A stretch of DNA of 64,000 bases from BOG-931 sp963761525 (GCA_963761525.1 CAVXHG010000008.1:930001-994000), one strand, 5' to 3'. Numbered from the stretch's first letter, positions 46,803 to 55,454 are shown. Numbers and translations: made by a program. Notes: generated by a model not told the origin, from the sequence alone.

Positions 46803-48214
46803 ATGAGGCAGTTGCGGGGATTCATTGCAGTCGCTGTCGGGATTCCTGCTGCCGCGATTGCCGGTCAGTTGTGGTGTCTGCCTGCGAAGGCCGATACGCT
46901 CGATTGGGCCTTGGCGCAGGCCTATCAGAACAATCCATCGCTGAATGCGCAACGCGCGGTGCTGCGGGCGACCGACGAAAATGTGCCCCAGGCGCTCTCA
47001 GGCTATCGCCCCAAGGTGAGTGTTACCGCCAATGGCGGTTATAACTATAACAATGAGACCTCTACGACTCCGGGCGGGGGGCGAACCAATCGTCGACATT
47101 TGCAGAGACGTTCGTCTCCCGCGGCTACGGCGCTTCCGCCAGCTATACGCTGTTCAACGGCTACCAAACGGCCAATCATGTGCGGCAGGCCGAAAGCCAG
47201 GTTGACGCCGCACGCGAAACGCTGCGCGTCACCGAGCAGCAAGTCCTGCTCGATGCCGCCACGGCGTATATGAACCTGCTTCGCGACAAGGCGATCCTCG
47301 ATCTCAATCGCAGCAACGTCGAGGTGCTCTCCGAACAGCTCATGCAGACCCGCAGGCGGTATAAGGATGGTGAGCTCACACCGACCGACGTGGCGCAGTC
47401 GGCATCGCGGTTGGCGGCGGCCCGTTCGACATTGCTCAACGCATTGTCGAATTACACGACGTCGCAGGCCAATTATCGGCGCGTCATCGGTGTCGACGCC
47501 GGACGTCTGGCGCCGGGATCGCCGGTCGACCGGTTTTCGCCCAACGATTTGACCCAGGCGATCACCCAGGGCCAGGCGCAGAGCCCATCGGTGCTGGCGG
47601 CGGCTTACGGCGCCGATGTCGCCGAACTCACAGTCAAAATCAGTGAAGGCGCGCTCTATCCGAGCTTGATCCTGGCCGGATCGGTGTCGAAGGATTCGGA
47701 CCCTGCCTTCGAGACGGACCGCGAAACCGACGCCTCGGTCGTTGGCTCCTTGTCGGTTCCGATCTACCAGGGCGGCGCCGAATATTCGGCCATCCGTCAA
47801 TCGAAGGAGACGCTCGGTCAGCAACGGCTCAATATCGATGTCAACCGCGATCAGGCGCGCGCCACGGTGGTGCAGAACTGGGCGCAGCTCATTGCCGCGA
47901 AGGGGGAGATCGAGGCGACCGCGGTCCAGGTCAACGGGGCCGAGATCGCGCTTAACGGCGTGCGCGGGGAGGCCCGTGTCGGACAGCGCACCACGCTCGA
48001 TGTGCTCAACGCGCAACAGGAGCTGGTCAACGCGCGCGTTGCGCTCGTCACCGCGCAACACGATCGCGTCGTTGCGTCCTATGCCCTGCTGGCTGCTGTC
48101 GGCGGCTTGTCGATACAGCACCTCGGTCTCAATGTGCCGATCTACGATCCGATGGTGCATTACCAGCAGGTCCGCGATGCTTGGGCGGGCGTTCGTACTC
48201 CTGACGGGCGATAG
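46803..48214 (+). CDS. tolC: TolC family outer-membrane channel protein (one frame change)
   Basis: The ATG at 46803 follows AAGAAGAG. Residues 1-31 form a signal peptide ending at AKA, then DTLDWALAQAYQNNPSLNAQ, the standard TolC start. The frame changes at the six-G run near 47078-47086 and resumes as ANQSSTFAETFVSRGYGASA in the frame of 47180-48214. The rest has the tandem outer-membrane-efflux halves: long helices (RYKDGELTPTDVAQSASRLA), the repeat RVGQRTTLDVLNAQQEL and the ending YDPMVHYQQVRDAW. About 470 aa in all. TolC is the trimeric exit duct for type I secretion and efflux. No ABC or membrane-fusion gene is in the window, so its partner is unknown; the RTX protein at 1-39053 is a candidate cargo. 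Confidence 0.85.
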
Positions 48215-48240
48215 TCCGATTGTAATAGCGCGGCTCAGTC

Positions 48241-49218
48241 TCAGTGCGCGTCATCGCGCGGCGCGGGCGGTGTGCCGTGGCTATGGAATGACTCGATGGT
48301 CTTGAGCCCCCAGGCCTGGCCCTTCTTCCGTTCCGCCTCATTCCAGACGATGGTTTTCCAATCCGGTGCGAGGATCAGCCGCGCGCCGGCGTTGGCGACT
48401 TCGACGCGGTTGCCGCCGGGTTCGTATAAGTAGAGGAAGAACGTCTGCTGGATGGCGTGCTTGTGCGGGCCGGTCTCGATGTACACGCCGTTCTCGAGCG
48501 CGATGTCGGCGGCGCGCAGCACGTCCTCGCGGCTGTCGACCGCGAAGGTCACGTGATGGAAGCGGCCCGGCACGCCGGAATGGTCGAGCGAGATTGCGAG
48601 GTCGTAGGACTTGTTGGTGCAGGTGAGCCAGATCGCCTGCTCGCCTGTCTCGAACACGATCTGCTCGGTCATGCGCATGCCGAGCTTCTCCATGAAGAAG
48701 CGCCGGGCGCCCGGAATATCGATGGCGAAGAAATTGAGATGATCAAGGCGGCGCACCGACATGCCGCGCGCCGGATATTTCTGCGCCTGGTTCTTCAGCG
48801 CGGGTTTTAGCTCGGGAGGCGGCTGATACCACTCGGTCTCGTAATAGAGCTCGATCAGGTGGCCGTCGGGATCGCGACACTGATAGGCAGGGCCGTGGCC
48901 GATGTCGCCGTCGATCCAGCCGACATGATGGGTTGAGTCTTTCAGCGCGGCGACGCGCCGCTCCAGCGCCTTGGCGCTGCGGGCGCGGAACGCGGTGTGC
49001 ACGAGGCCCGTGGTGTTCGACGCGGTGAGCTTGAGCGTCGAGCGCTCGTAATCGTCCCAGCCGCGCAGATAGACGCTCTCGCCGTTGCGGCCGGACTTGG
49101 TCATGCCGAACACGGTGGTGAAGAACTTCAGCGATTCATCGGGCTTCGGCGTCAGAATCTCGACATGGCCGAGATGCGCCAGATCCATGTTCGGTTCTGG
49201 TATGTTCGGTTCGGTCAC
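48241..49218 (-). CDS. Extradiol ring-cleavage dioxygenase (VOC superfamily)
   Basis: I choose GTG 49218 because CAGGAGG stands 7-8 bases before it; this gives 325 residues starting TEPNIPEPNMDLAHLGHVEI. Two VOC modules are seen. The second carries the Fe(II)-binding triad: His in RRLDHLNFF, His in GRFHHVTFA and Glu in GGNRVEVAN, with the catalytic His/Tyr region around GPHKHAIQQTFFLYLYEPGG. This matches type I catechol 2,3-dioxygenase-like enzymes, which cleave catechols next to a hydroxyl. The exact substrate cannot be inferred. A decarboxylase for dihydroxybenzoates lies 3.5 kb away on the opposite strand, so both may serve aromatic breakdown. Confidence 0.8.
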   Translation of the reverse strand: MTEPNIPEPNMDLAHLGHVEILTPKPDESLKFFTTVFGMTKSGRNGESVYLRGWDDYERSTLKLTASNTTGLVHTAFRARSAKALERRVAALKDSTHHVGWIDGDIGHGPAYQCRDPDGHLIELYYETEWYQPPPELKPALKNQAQKYPARGMSVRRLDHLNFFAIDIPGARRFFMEKLGMRMTEQIVFETGEQAIWLTCTNKSYDLAISLDHSGVPGRFHHVTFAVDSREDVLRAADIALENGVYIETGPHKHAIQQTFFLYLYEPGGNRVEVANAGARLILAPDWKTIVWNEAERKKGQAWGLKTIESFHSHGTPPAPRDDAH

Positions 49219-49496
49219 GCGGGGCCTCCTGCGGTCGTAGGGCAATGTGCGGCTTGGCGTACCGAGCCGCTCCATGGTGCACAAGTTCTTGACTGCACAA
49301 GCCCTCTCGTTCTTGCGATGCGGTTCGCACCCAAGTCATCGTCACGGAGCGAGCGCAAAGTCGCATGAGGTGTGGCTTTATTTCGTGTTGGCGATGCCGT
49401 GATCGCGCGGGCTGCGTTCGATCAGGCCGTGGAGGACGCTGGCTCGGTGTTTTCGCCCTGACTCGCAACAGAAGCTGACGGGAAAAACATGCTATC
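49219..49496. other. Intergenic stretch, nothing supported
   Basis: About 280 bases between the dioxygenase start and the end of the P-loop gene. The promoter of the dioxygenase gene must lie here, but I could not pick a convincing -35/-10 pair. No RNA gene or repeat is apparent. Confidence 0.4.
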
Positions 49497-50096
49497 TCAC
49501 TCGGAAATGATGCCACGTTCGATGAGCTCTTTCACGAGACGCGCGGCAGAGGCCGCCGGCGGTTGAATACCGTCAATCACTAGATCGGCCGACGCCGCTG
49601 CGCGTTCACTCACCGTCAGATACGTGCGGCGAAGCAACGGGTAGTCTTGCATATACCGCATTAGCCATGGAATGAAATCGGTGGCGGCACTCAGCTTCGG
49701 GCTTCGTGCGACATTGTCCAAGAAAACAAGATTGGCGCGCGCCAGGGCGACGTCGAGCGGCGTATCGATCCATATCGAGAGATCAATGAAAGCACCCGTC
49801 GCATGATGCACTCGACCGAATGCGGTCTCGAATAAAACTAATGTGCGGGACGCGCCTTCGTTTCCTGCCGCAGTCAGTCGATCAAGCTCCGCGATTAATG
49901 CGGTGAGTGTGAGTTCGTTTGGGTCCCCGTTACGCCGTATCCAATCCTGGATTTGGTGTTCATCCATGCCTGGATGGAAACGATCGTAAGCGACGGTTTC
50001 CGCTCGTGGGTAGTCCCGCGACAAAAGCTTCAACAGCGTGGTTTTGCCGGAGCCGGGAAGGCCGGATAGACCGACAACGAAAGGCCTATCGGACAT
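49497..50096 (-). CDS. P-loop NTPase, uridine kinase-like
   Basis: The ATG at 50096 follows AGGAGAGAG and is preferred to the upstream start at 50210. The 199-residue protein has Walker A GLSGLPGSGKTTLLK at residues ~8-22, then a AYDRFHPGMDE segment and a TLVLFETAFGR-x-H strand resembling Walker B regions of uridine kinase/phosphoribulokinase-type enzymes, followed by DLSIWIDTPLDVALARAN, the lid-helix pattern. It probably phosphorylates a small molecule; the substrate is not evident. The gene stands alone, downstream of REP palindromes. Confidence 0.7.
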   Translation of the reverse strand: MSDRPFVVGLSGLPGSGKTTLLKLLSRDYPRAETVAYDRFHPGMDEHQIQDWIRRNGDPNELTLTALIAELDRLTAAGNEGASRTLVLFETAFGRVHHATGAFIDLSIWIDTPLDVALARANLVFLDNVARSPKLSAATDFIPWLMRYMQDYPLLRRTYLTVSERAAASADLVIDGIQPPAASAARLVKELIERGIISE

Positions 50097-50588
50097 GCTG
50101 TCTCTCTCCTGGGGAAAGCGACGTCCCCCCGCAGAAATCTTGACTGGCGCGTCGTGCGACAACCCTTTCGCCTGCGAGGGCATCCGGTTTGAGCAATACG
50201 CTTTGGTCAATGAAAGATATGGCCGAAGTGACTGACGCTAAAACTGCTGTTTGGTAAGTTTGGAAATAAAAATTCGCAAAAACGCGATTTATCTCAACGG
50301 ATCAAAGCCTTACGCGATTGCGCTTGTTTCCGCTCGCCCCCGCCTCCGATCGCAGTCAAGGGTAAACTCCGGCGGGGACCCAGCGCAACAATCCTGGATT
50401 CCCGCTTGCGCGGGAATGAGCGGAGAAACCGACGCCGTCATGCCCGCACTTGTTGCGGGCATCTCGATCGCGTGGCTATGCCGTACCGAATGAATTGGGA
50501 TTGCCGGATCAAGTCCGGCAATAACCAAAGGAAGTCATCGGGAAGAGCTGACAGATCCAGACGGCAGCTTATGCGACAAGGCTTCGGC
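50097..50588. repeat. REP-like palindrome cluster in an intergenic stretch
   Basis: Three perfect or near-perfect inverted repeats stand in a row: ATTCCCGC-TTGC-GCGGGAAT (50398-50417), ATGCCCGC...GCGGGCAT (50440-50462) and ATTGCCGG-ATCAAGT-CCGGCAAT (50500-50522). They resemble REP elements dispersed between genes in rhizobial genomes. Short frames over this stretch (for example 50251-50493) are chance frames. Confidence 0.7.
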
Positions 50589-50963
50589 TCAGGCCCTGGC
50601 CTTTTTTCTCGCTTTTTCCTTGCGACGGGCATAGCGGGCGTCGCGGTCGGCTTTGGCGGCGATCTGGCGGGCGGCCTCGCGTTCGGCCTCTTCCTTTGCC
50701 AAACGGGCGGCCTCTGCCGCGGCAGCCGCGGCCGCTACGGCGGCCTCTGCGGCCTCGCGGGCCTTGCGTTCGGCCTTCTCCGCCTCGCGGGCTTGTCTGG
50801 CGATGGCGCGCTCGGCGGCCTCGGCTGCCCGCTTTTGCGCCGCCTCGGCGGCGCCGGGGTCCGCGGCCTTGGCCTTAAAGCGTTCCAGCAACGCCTTCTT
50901 GGCGCTGGCCGCATTCGTCTGCCGCTCGACAAAATCCAGCTCTTTGGACCGTGCTTTACCCAT
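50589..50963 (-). CDS. DUF6481 family Ala/Glu-rich coiled-coil protein
   Basis: A 124-residue protein. The start has LDFVERQTNAASAKKALLERFKAKA, followed by a long uninterrupted helix made of Ala, Glu, Lys and Arg (AEAAERAIARQAREAEKAER and on), ending in RDARYARRKEKARKKARA. This order matches the DUF6481 family of alphaproteobacteria, whose function is not known. It is predicted to be cytoplasmic and to form an extended coiled coil; the basic tail could contact nucleic acid. ATG at 50963. Confidence 0.75.
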   Translation of the reverse strand: MGKARSKELDFVERQTNAASAKKALLERFKAKAADPGAAEAAQKRAAEAAERAIARQAREAEKAERKAREAAEAAVAAAAAAAEAARLAKEEAEREAARQIAAKADRDARYARRKEKARKKARA

Positions 50964-51097
50964 ATCCTCCGTCCTCGTGGGAGCTTCGCGCTCCGGTTAA
51001 CACGCTATCCAGCGCATGATTGTGAAAAACTTGCCCGCGGACTTGATCCGCGGGCGGGCTCCGGCTTTCAAATAGATCATTCGGCGTCAAAATCCCA

Positions 51098-51155
51098 GAC
51101 CTGCCAAGACTTGCCGCAAAGATTTGCCCGCAAAGACTTGCCGGCAAAGACTTGG
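51098..51155. repeat. Short tandem repeat, 13-14 bp unit
   Basis: About four imperfect copies of GACTTGCCGGCAAA (GACCTGCCAA at 51098, GACTTGCCGCAAA at 51108, GATTTGCCCGCAAA at 51121, GACTTGCCGGCAAA at 51135, then GACTTGG at 51149). They lie just beyond the 3' end of the following minus-strand gene. The TTGCCGGCAA core is itself a palindrome. Confidence 0.7.
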
Positions 51156-51178
51156 CTTGTATTCTCTGCCGGAGGGCC

Positions 51179-51382
51179 CTAGCGGCGTGGCCGCCAGCCG
51201 ATCACGGTGGCCTCGATGCGCTCGCCGGTCTCTATATTGTGCCAATCCGTGGCCGTCCACCGGCACAGGAACGGCACCAGGTAAGTGCCAACGTGGTCCT
51301 CGCACAAGAGTTCAAGCGGCTGATCCACAGGCGGATCGCCGTCATGGGAAAAGGCGTCCAGCCGCTCTTGCCGTGTGGCCAT
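51179..51382 (-). CDS. Small conserved hypothetical protein, 67 aa
   Basis: ATG 51382. The peptide begins MATRQERLDAFSHDGDPPVD, followed by ELLCEDHVGTYLVPFLCRW and ends in ETGERIEATVIGWRPRR. It reads as a compact beta-rich small protein and, from memory, similar short proteins are widespread as hypotheticals in Bradyrhizobium relatives. No domain is recognised. It is downstream of the antitoxin-like small gene, separated by a tandem repeat, and has no strong ribosome-binding site. Confidence 0.6.
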   Translation of the reverse strand: MATRQERLDAFSHDGDPPVDQPLELLCEDHVGTYLVPFLCRWTATDWHNIETGERIEATVIGWRPRR

Positions 51383-51384
51383 TG

Positions 51385-51450
51385 GTTCAAAGCTCTTGGG
51401 TCCAAAGCTCTTGGGTTGTGTTCTTGGGGTTATGTTCTTGGGCTATGTTC
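51385..51450. repeat. Tandem repeat, ~15 bp unit
   Basis: Two exact-but-one copies of T(T/C)CAAAGCTCTTGGG (51385-51399, 51400-51414), then diverged copies TTGTGTTCTTGGG, GTTATGTTCTTGGG and CTATGTTCTTCG. The array fills the gap between two minus-strand small genes and covers the leader of the downstream one, so copy number could affect its translation. Confidence 0.7.
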
Positions 51451-51647
51451 TTCGCCTATGGCTCCCGGAGAGCTTACGGAGCTCGGCGAGCGCCCGGCCG
51501 GCCATGCGGCCGAGCTTCACGGCGGTCACTTCTTCCGGGCTCGGCGGCGCCATGCCGGATCTCGAATTCCGCAAACCAGAGGCGGAGATTGGCCAGTTCC
51601 CCGGGCGACAATCTCAGAATGGCTTCTTCGATGTCCTCCAGTCTCAT
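51443..51647 (-). CDS. Small antitoxin-like protein (one frame change)
   Basis: ATG 51647 overlaps the stop of the preceding gene as ATGA, which suggests translational coupling. The first 31 residues, MRLEDIEEAILRLSPGELAN then LRLWFAEFEIR, match the short helical motif (LSPxELxxFRxWFxEF) found in many small putative antitoxin-type proteins. After a one-base change near 51542 the frame continues PEEVTAVKLGRMAGRALAEL then RKLSGSHRRRT, stopping at TAG 51443-51445. Without the change the frame ends earlier in an Arg-rich tail. No toxin partner is recognised nearby. Confidence 0.5.
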
Positions 51648-52633
51648 CCGCGCAGGTTAGCATTGACACTGCCGCTGAAAGAATATCTGCCATCCTGGTG
51701 GAAGGTCCACTTGGCCGAGCCCGACAGCCCGTAGCTCGGCGTCGACATATCGCCAGACGCAAAGGTTTTGATCCCCGGCAAAATTCTCAGTTCGATCGCC
51801 AGGGTTGATTTGGACAAGCCGTTGTTCGCCGACCACGGAATGTCGATCGTGATGGACTCGGTTGTCGTCTTGGTGTCGTCGGCGGTGATCGAAATCGGGA
51901 AGAAGTAGTGTCTGTCTCACCTTGGCCGATCGAACACGCTGGTGCGGTGAGGGTGATGTCGGGGTGCCCCGACGGTTGCTCAAAGACCAGAGCGGTCGCT
52001 TTTCCGTCGTAGGAGATGCCGATCCGGACGTTAACTGATCGGCCCCTGACAACATCGACCGGCTGATTGTCGAGAACCGACATGGAAATCGGCAGCGGCG
52101 GGATGTTGAAAACGACCTTGCAGATTCTCGGACTGCCGACTTGCTGTGGCAGCGATGCATCTCCGAACTGGATATAGGCTGCCTGATTGTTGCCAGGCGT
52201 AATGGTCTTGGACGCGGTGGCCGTGAGACTGCCAGGGAGAATACGATGCGGGTTCAGCGTTGGCGTTACGCCCCCGTGTGCGCCGACCGCGCCGCGTCGA
52301 GCTGGAGCCCTTGGGCTCTGGCGCGGAGATATAGCTGGGTGGCATGGCGAAAGGTTTTGATTGAATCGTAAGACCGGCGGGCTCGGGATAGACGGATATT
52401 TCGGAAGGACCAAGACTGAGGTTGATGGGTGCGGCGTCCAGGGAATTGTATTCGAGCTGCAAGGGCACCTCGATCGACTGGCCTGGTGTCAGCGTAATCG
52501 GCTGCGAGCCTGTCACCGTAACGTCAAGTTGCGCGGTCTTCCCGCTTACCATCAGTGTCGCCAGCAACACCGGCTGTGTTGCCGATGGGTCGTTCCAGAA
52601 GATGCTCACCACCCCGCTCCAGAGCATCGGCAT
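51644..52633 (-). CDS. Hypothetical beta-rich protein (two frame changes)
   Basis: Coding sequence is spread over three minus-strand frames: 52633 to ~52290 (MPMLWSGVVSIFWNDP, then ITLTPGQSIEVPLQLEYNS), ~52270 to ~51910 (GVTPTLNPHRILPGSLTATA, then PPLPISMSVLDNQPVDVVRG), and ~51905 to TGA 51644 (PISITADDTKTTTESITIDI, ending SFSGSVNANLRG). The pattern is that of stacked beta-sandwich domains; I do not recognise a family. The start is uncertain: the frame is open further upstream and no ribosome-binding site is seen before 52633. The stop overlaps the next gene's ATG. It is divergent from the amidohydrolase gene. Confidence 0.5.
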
Positions 52634-52749
52634 GGGCGTATCGGGGGGCCAAAAGTCGATGCGTATGGAATGCTTCCGTGAATGAATGGACCGCTGCGCG
52701 GGTTTGGGCTTTGATTTGCGTATCGGACCGGGAAGGGCAGGAACGCGGC

Positions 52750-53736
52750 ATGCAGGGAAAAATTGCGCTCGAGGAGCATTTCGCCGTCGATGCGCCGGAC
52801 CAGGATACGTCGAGCCGTCTTGCCGGCAACGCGACCTGGGCCGAGACCGCAAGGCGCCTTGTCGATTTTCACGATCTGCGGCTCAACGACATGGACGCTT
52901 GCGGTATCGAATACGCCATCCTGTCGCTCAATGCGCCGGCCGTGCAGATGATCCTCGACCCGAAAGAAGCCATCGCTGCAGCCCGCCGCAGCAACGACTT
53001 TCTGGCACAGCAGATCGCCCGGCGCGCCGATCGCTTCGGCGGGCTTGCCGCACTGCCCATGCAGGATCCGGACGCGGCCGCCGAAGAGTTCACCCGCTGC
53101 GTCAAGGAGCTCGGCTTTCACGGCGCGCTGGTCAACGGCTTTACCCAGCGGCATGTCTCGGACTCCGTGGTGTTCTACGACGGTCCGGACTATCGGCCGT
53201 TCTGGGCCCAGGTGGAGTCGCTTGGCCTGCCGTTCTACCTGCATCCGCGCACCAGCATCTATGAGCGCGCGCACCACTACGAGGGCCATCCCTGGCTGTT
53301 CAGCTCGGCCTGGGGTTTTGCCGCCGAGACTGCGATCCACCTGCTGCGGCTGATCGGCTCAGGCTTGTTCGACGATTGTCCGAAGCTGCAAATCGTCGTC
53401 GGCCACCTTGGCGAACGCATACCCTTCGACCTATGGCGCATCGATCATCGCATCGCCACCATTCCGGCGGGTTATCCCGCGAAGAAGCCGGTCAGCGCTT
53501 ACATGCGCAGCAACGTTCACATCACCACCAGCGGAAACTTTAGCGACAACGCGCTGCGCTGCGCGCTGGCCGAATTGGGCATCGAGCGGACGCTGTTCGC
53601 GGTCGATTATCCGATGGAAGTGATGGCCGATGGCGCCGGCTGGTTCGATCGTACGCCGGTGCTCTCGGACCAGGAGCGCATTGCGATCGGCCGCACCAAT
53701 GCGATCAAATTGTTCAAGCTGGCGCTGGGCGGTTGA
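52750..53736 (+). CDS. Amidohydrolase family protein, gamma-resorcylate decarboxylase-like
   Basis: ATG 52750 follows GGCAGGAACG. The 328-residue protein opens with MQGKIALEEHFA; Glu8 and His10 are the metal ligands of the ACMSD/amidohydrolase-2 decarboxylases. Other family marks: ILSLNAPAVQMI, PFYLHPRTSIYE (metal-binding His), VVGHLGERIPFDLWRIDHR and LFAVDYPME, where the Asp is the catalytic metal ligand. Order and length (~325 aa) match 2,6-dihydroxybenzoate (gamma-resorcylate) decarboxylase, which makes resorcinol without O2 or cofactor other than the metal. 5-Carboxyvanillate or related substrates are possible. It is followed by a short gene with 12 bases between. Confidence 0.8.
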   Translation: MQGKIALEEHFAVDAPDQDTSSRLAGNATWAETARRLVDFHDLRLNDMDACGIEYAILSLNAPAVQMILDPKEAIAAARRSNDFLAQQIARRADRFGGLAALPMQDPDAAAEEFTRCVKELGFHGALVNGFTQRHVSDSVVFYDGPDYRPFWAQVESLGLPFYLHPRTSIYERAHHYEGHPWLFSSAWGFAAETAIHLLRLIGSGLFDDCPKLQIVVGHLGERIPFDLWRIDHRIATIPAGYPAKKPVSAYMRSNVHITTSGNFSDNALRCALAELGIERTLFAVDYPMEVMADGAGWFDRTPVLSDQERIAIGRTNAIKLFKLALGG

Positions 53737-53748
53737 GGGGAGGACGAG

Positions 53749-53925
53749 ATGTTCGAGAAAGACGAAGTGCTCAAGGAACTGCACGGCCGCCTGGTGGCCG
53801 CCGGCATCAACCCGCTCGACCCGAAGGTGCAGGCGATCAGCGAGGTGGTGAACGCGTTCTACGCCGAGAAGACCCGCGAAGTGTTGGAGAAGATGCAGGA
53901 CGTGCTGAGCAAGATCGGGACGTAA
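53749..53925 (+). CDS. Small hypothetical helical protein, 58 aa
   Basis: ATG 53749 follows GGGGAGGACGAG. The peptide MFEKDEVLKELHGRLVAAGI is followed by NPLDPKVQAISEVVNAFYAE and KTREVLEKMQDVLSKIGT; two amphipathic helices are predicted. Family unknown. It sits 12 bases after the decarboxylase-like gene, so they likely form one transcript. A 5'-truncated second copy of its 3' two thirds lies at 54322-54435. Confidence 0.65.
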   Translation: MFEKDEVLKELHGRLVAAGINPLDPKVQAISEVVNAFYAEKTREVLEKMQDVLSKIGT

Positions 53926-53938
53926 GGAAGGATCGACG

Positions 53939-54323
53939 ATGACCGACGAAGCGCCAGGCGTCGAACCCAAACAGCTTCCGATGCCGACGGGGTGCGTGCT
54001 GTGGCAGCAGCCTGACCTTGTGACCACGCCGCGCGGCCGGTTCGAGACGGTCGAGACTTACACGCACGAGAGTCATTTGTACCGGGCGCTGGTGAAATGC
54101 TGCGAATGCGGCCAGCTCTATTTTTACGAGTTCTACGAGCGCGTCGACTGGGACGACGGCGACGACGCGCAATACTCGACCTACATCCCGGTGCCGGAGC
54201 CGGCGGAAGCGGCGCGGATGAAAGACCTCAGTACTTTCGAGCTGTTGCGGTACACGCCGCGCCTGCAATGGGATCACCCCACGGGAAAGCCCGCCCTCGG
54301 TGCGTTGGATCGGGAAGGATTGA
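53939..54323 (+). CDS. Conserved hypothetical protein with CxxC (frame change near the end)
   Basis: ATG 53939 follows GGAAGGATCGACG. The product has RALVKCCECGQLYFYEFYER, where the CxxC suggests a metal-binding or redox site, then DDAQYSTYIPV and FELLRYTPRLQWDHP. After a one-base change near 54290 the natural end is PSVRWIGKD with TGA 54321-54323; the unshifted frame runs on to 54355 with an Arg-rich tail. The role is unknown. It lies between the 58-residue gene and its truncated copy. Confidence 0.6.
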
Positions 54324-54435
54324 TCCGAAGGTGCAGGCGATCAGCGAGAGGGTGAACGCGTTCCACGCCGAGAAAACCCGCGTGGTGTTGCCGCAGATGC
54401 AGGCCGTGCTGAGCAAGATCGAGACGATCGCGTGA
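54322..54435 (+). pseudogene. 5'-truncated duplicate of the 58-aa gene
   Basis: The bases from GATCCGAAGGTGCAGGCGAT to TGA 54433-54435 encode DPKVQAISERVNAFHAEKTR followed by VVLPQMQAVLSKIETIA, close to the last 36 residues of the gene at 53749-53925. The 5' third and the start codon are missing; the copy begins right at the stop of the preceding gene. Its stop overlaps the GTG of the exonuclease gene (GTGA). Confidence 0.75.
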
Positions 54436-55322
54436 AAAAAAGCCGACCCGCGAAACCGCCTGCGTCTCGGCCGCTGCTGGCGATCGACGGCGATTCCTTT
54501 GCCCACCGCGCCTATCACGCGTTGCCGAAGACGATCCGCAGAAAGGGCAACCGGCCCGCCGGCGCTATCCTCGGTTTCGTCAATCTGCTGCTGCGGCTTT
54601 ATCGCGACGAGAAGCCGCGCGCCGTCATCGTCGCCTGGGACACGCTGGAGGAGGAAACCTACCGGCACGAAGCCTTTCCGGCCTACCAGAGCGGGCGCGA
54701 ATTCGACGACGACATCATCGAACAGCTCGCGGTCATCCCCGAATTCGTTACGGCGTGCGGCTTCGCCAATGCGCGCGGTGCCGGGTACGAGGCTGATGAT
54801 TTTCTCGCTGCCGCGGCGGCGCGCGAGGAGAAGCGGAGAGGGCGGGCGCTGGTCGCATCCGGCGACCGCAACTCGTTCCAGCTTGCCTCGCCGCGCACTA
54901 CCATTCTCTATCCGGTGCGCGGCGGCGGCGTCGAGCGCATCGGGCCCGACGAGGTGCGGGCGCGTTATGGCGTCGAGCCGAAGCAGGTGCCGGACTTCAT
55001 CGCATTGCGCGGCGACCCCTCCGACAAATTGCCCGGCGCACCCGGCGTCGGCGCCGCCGGCGCGGCGGCGCTGATCCGCCGGCACGGCAGCCTTGAGGCG
55101 GCACTGAAGGCCGGGCAATTCCCGAAACTGGTGGCGGAGCTGCGGCTCTACAAATCCATCGCCACCATGAACCGCAAGGCGCCGCTGCCCCGATTGCCCG
55201 ACCAGACGCCGCGCTGGGCCAAGGCCGCGGCGCTGGCGCGCGCCTGGCAGCTCAATGCGCTGGCCGACCGGCTCGATGATCTTGCGGGCGGCGACACATC
55301 CACACGTCACCACCGGGCTTGA
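54432..55322 (+). CDS. 5'-3' exonuclease / flap endonuclease family protein
   Basis: GTG 54432 overlaps the preceding stop as GTGA. The 296-residue protein resembles the 5' nuclease domain of DNA polymerase I as a stand-alone enzyme. Metal-binding acidic residues: Asp in PLLAIDGDSFAHRAYHA, Asp in VIVAWDT, Glu-Ala-Asp-Asp in GYEADDFLAA, and Asp in LVASGDRNSFQLA and GDPSDKLPG. The helix-hairpin-helix PGVGAAGAAALIRRHGSLEA follows at about residues 205-225. Expected role: cutting 5' flaps or RNA primers in repair. The stop codon lies within a REP palindrome (55310-55330). Confidence 0.8.
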   Translation: MKKSRPAKPPASRPLLAIDGDSFAHRAYHALPKTIRRKGNRPAGAILGFVNLLLRLYRDEKPRAVIVAWDTLEEETYRHEAFPAYQSGREFDDDIIEQLAVIPEFVTACGFANARGAGYEADDFLAAAAAREEKRRGRALVASGDRNSFQLASPRTTILYPVRGGGVERIGPDEVRARYGVEPKQVPDFIALRGDPSDKLPGAPGVGAAGAAALIRRHGSLEAALKAGQFPKLVAELRLYKSIATMNRKAPLPRLPDQTPRWAKAAALARAWQLNALADRLDDLAGGDTSTRHHRA

Positions 55323-55410
55323 CCCGGTGGTCCATATTGAGATGCCGAATGGAAAGACGCTCGTGGGATTTTCCGCGATGCCCTATGGACCACCGGGTCA
55401 AGCCCGGTGG
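55310..55410. repeat. Inverted pair of REP palindromes
   Basis: CCACCGGGCTTGACCCGGTGG (21 bases, 55310-55330) and its reverse complement at 55390-55410 face each other across 59 bases. Each is itself a palindrome. The first overlaps the last codons and stop of the exonuclease gene. Transcribed, the pair could fold into one long hairpin and stop transcription of the two converging genes. Confidence 0.8.
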
Positions 55411-55454
55411 TGACGGTGAAGGAAAGCTGCGTCAGCGTCGCCTTACATCGGATC

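Noticed and set aside
50406..51182. 258-codon plus-strand frame rich in Gly/Leu
   Set aside because: Antisense to the DUF6481 gene; its Ala/Glu/Arg codons give the open complement.
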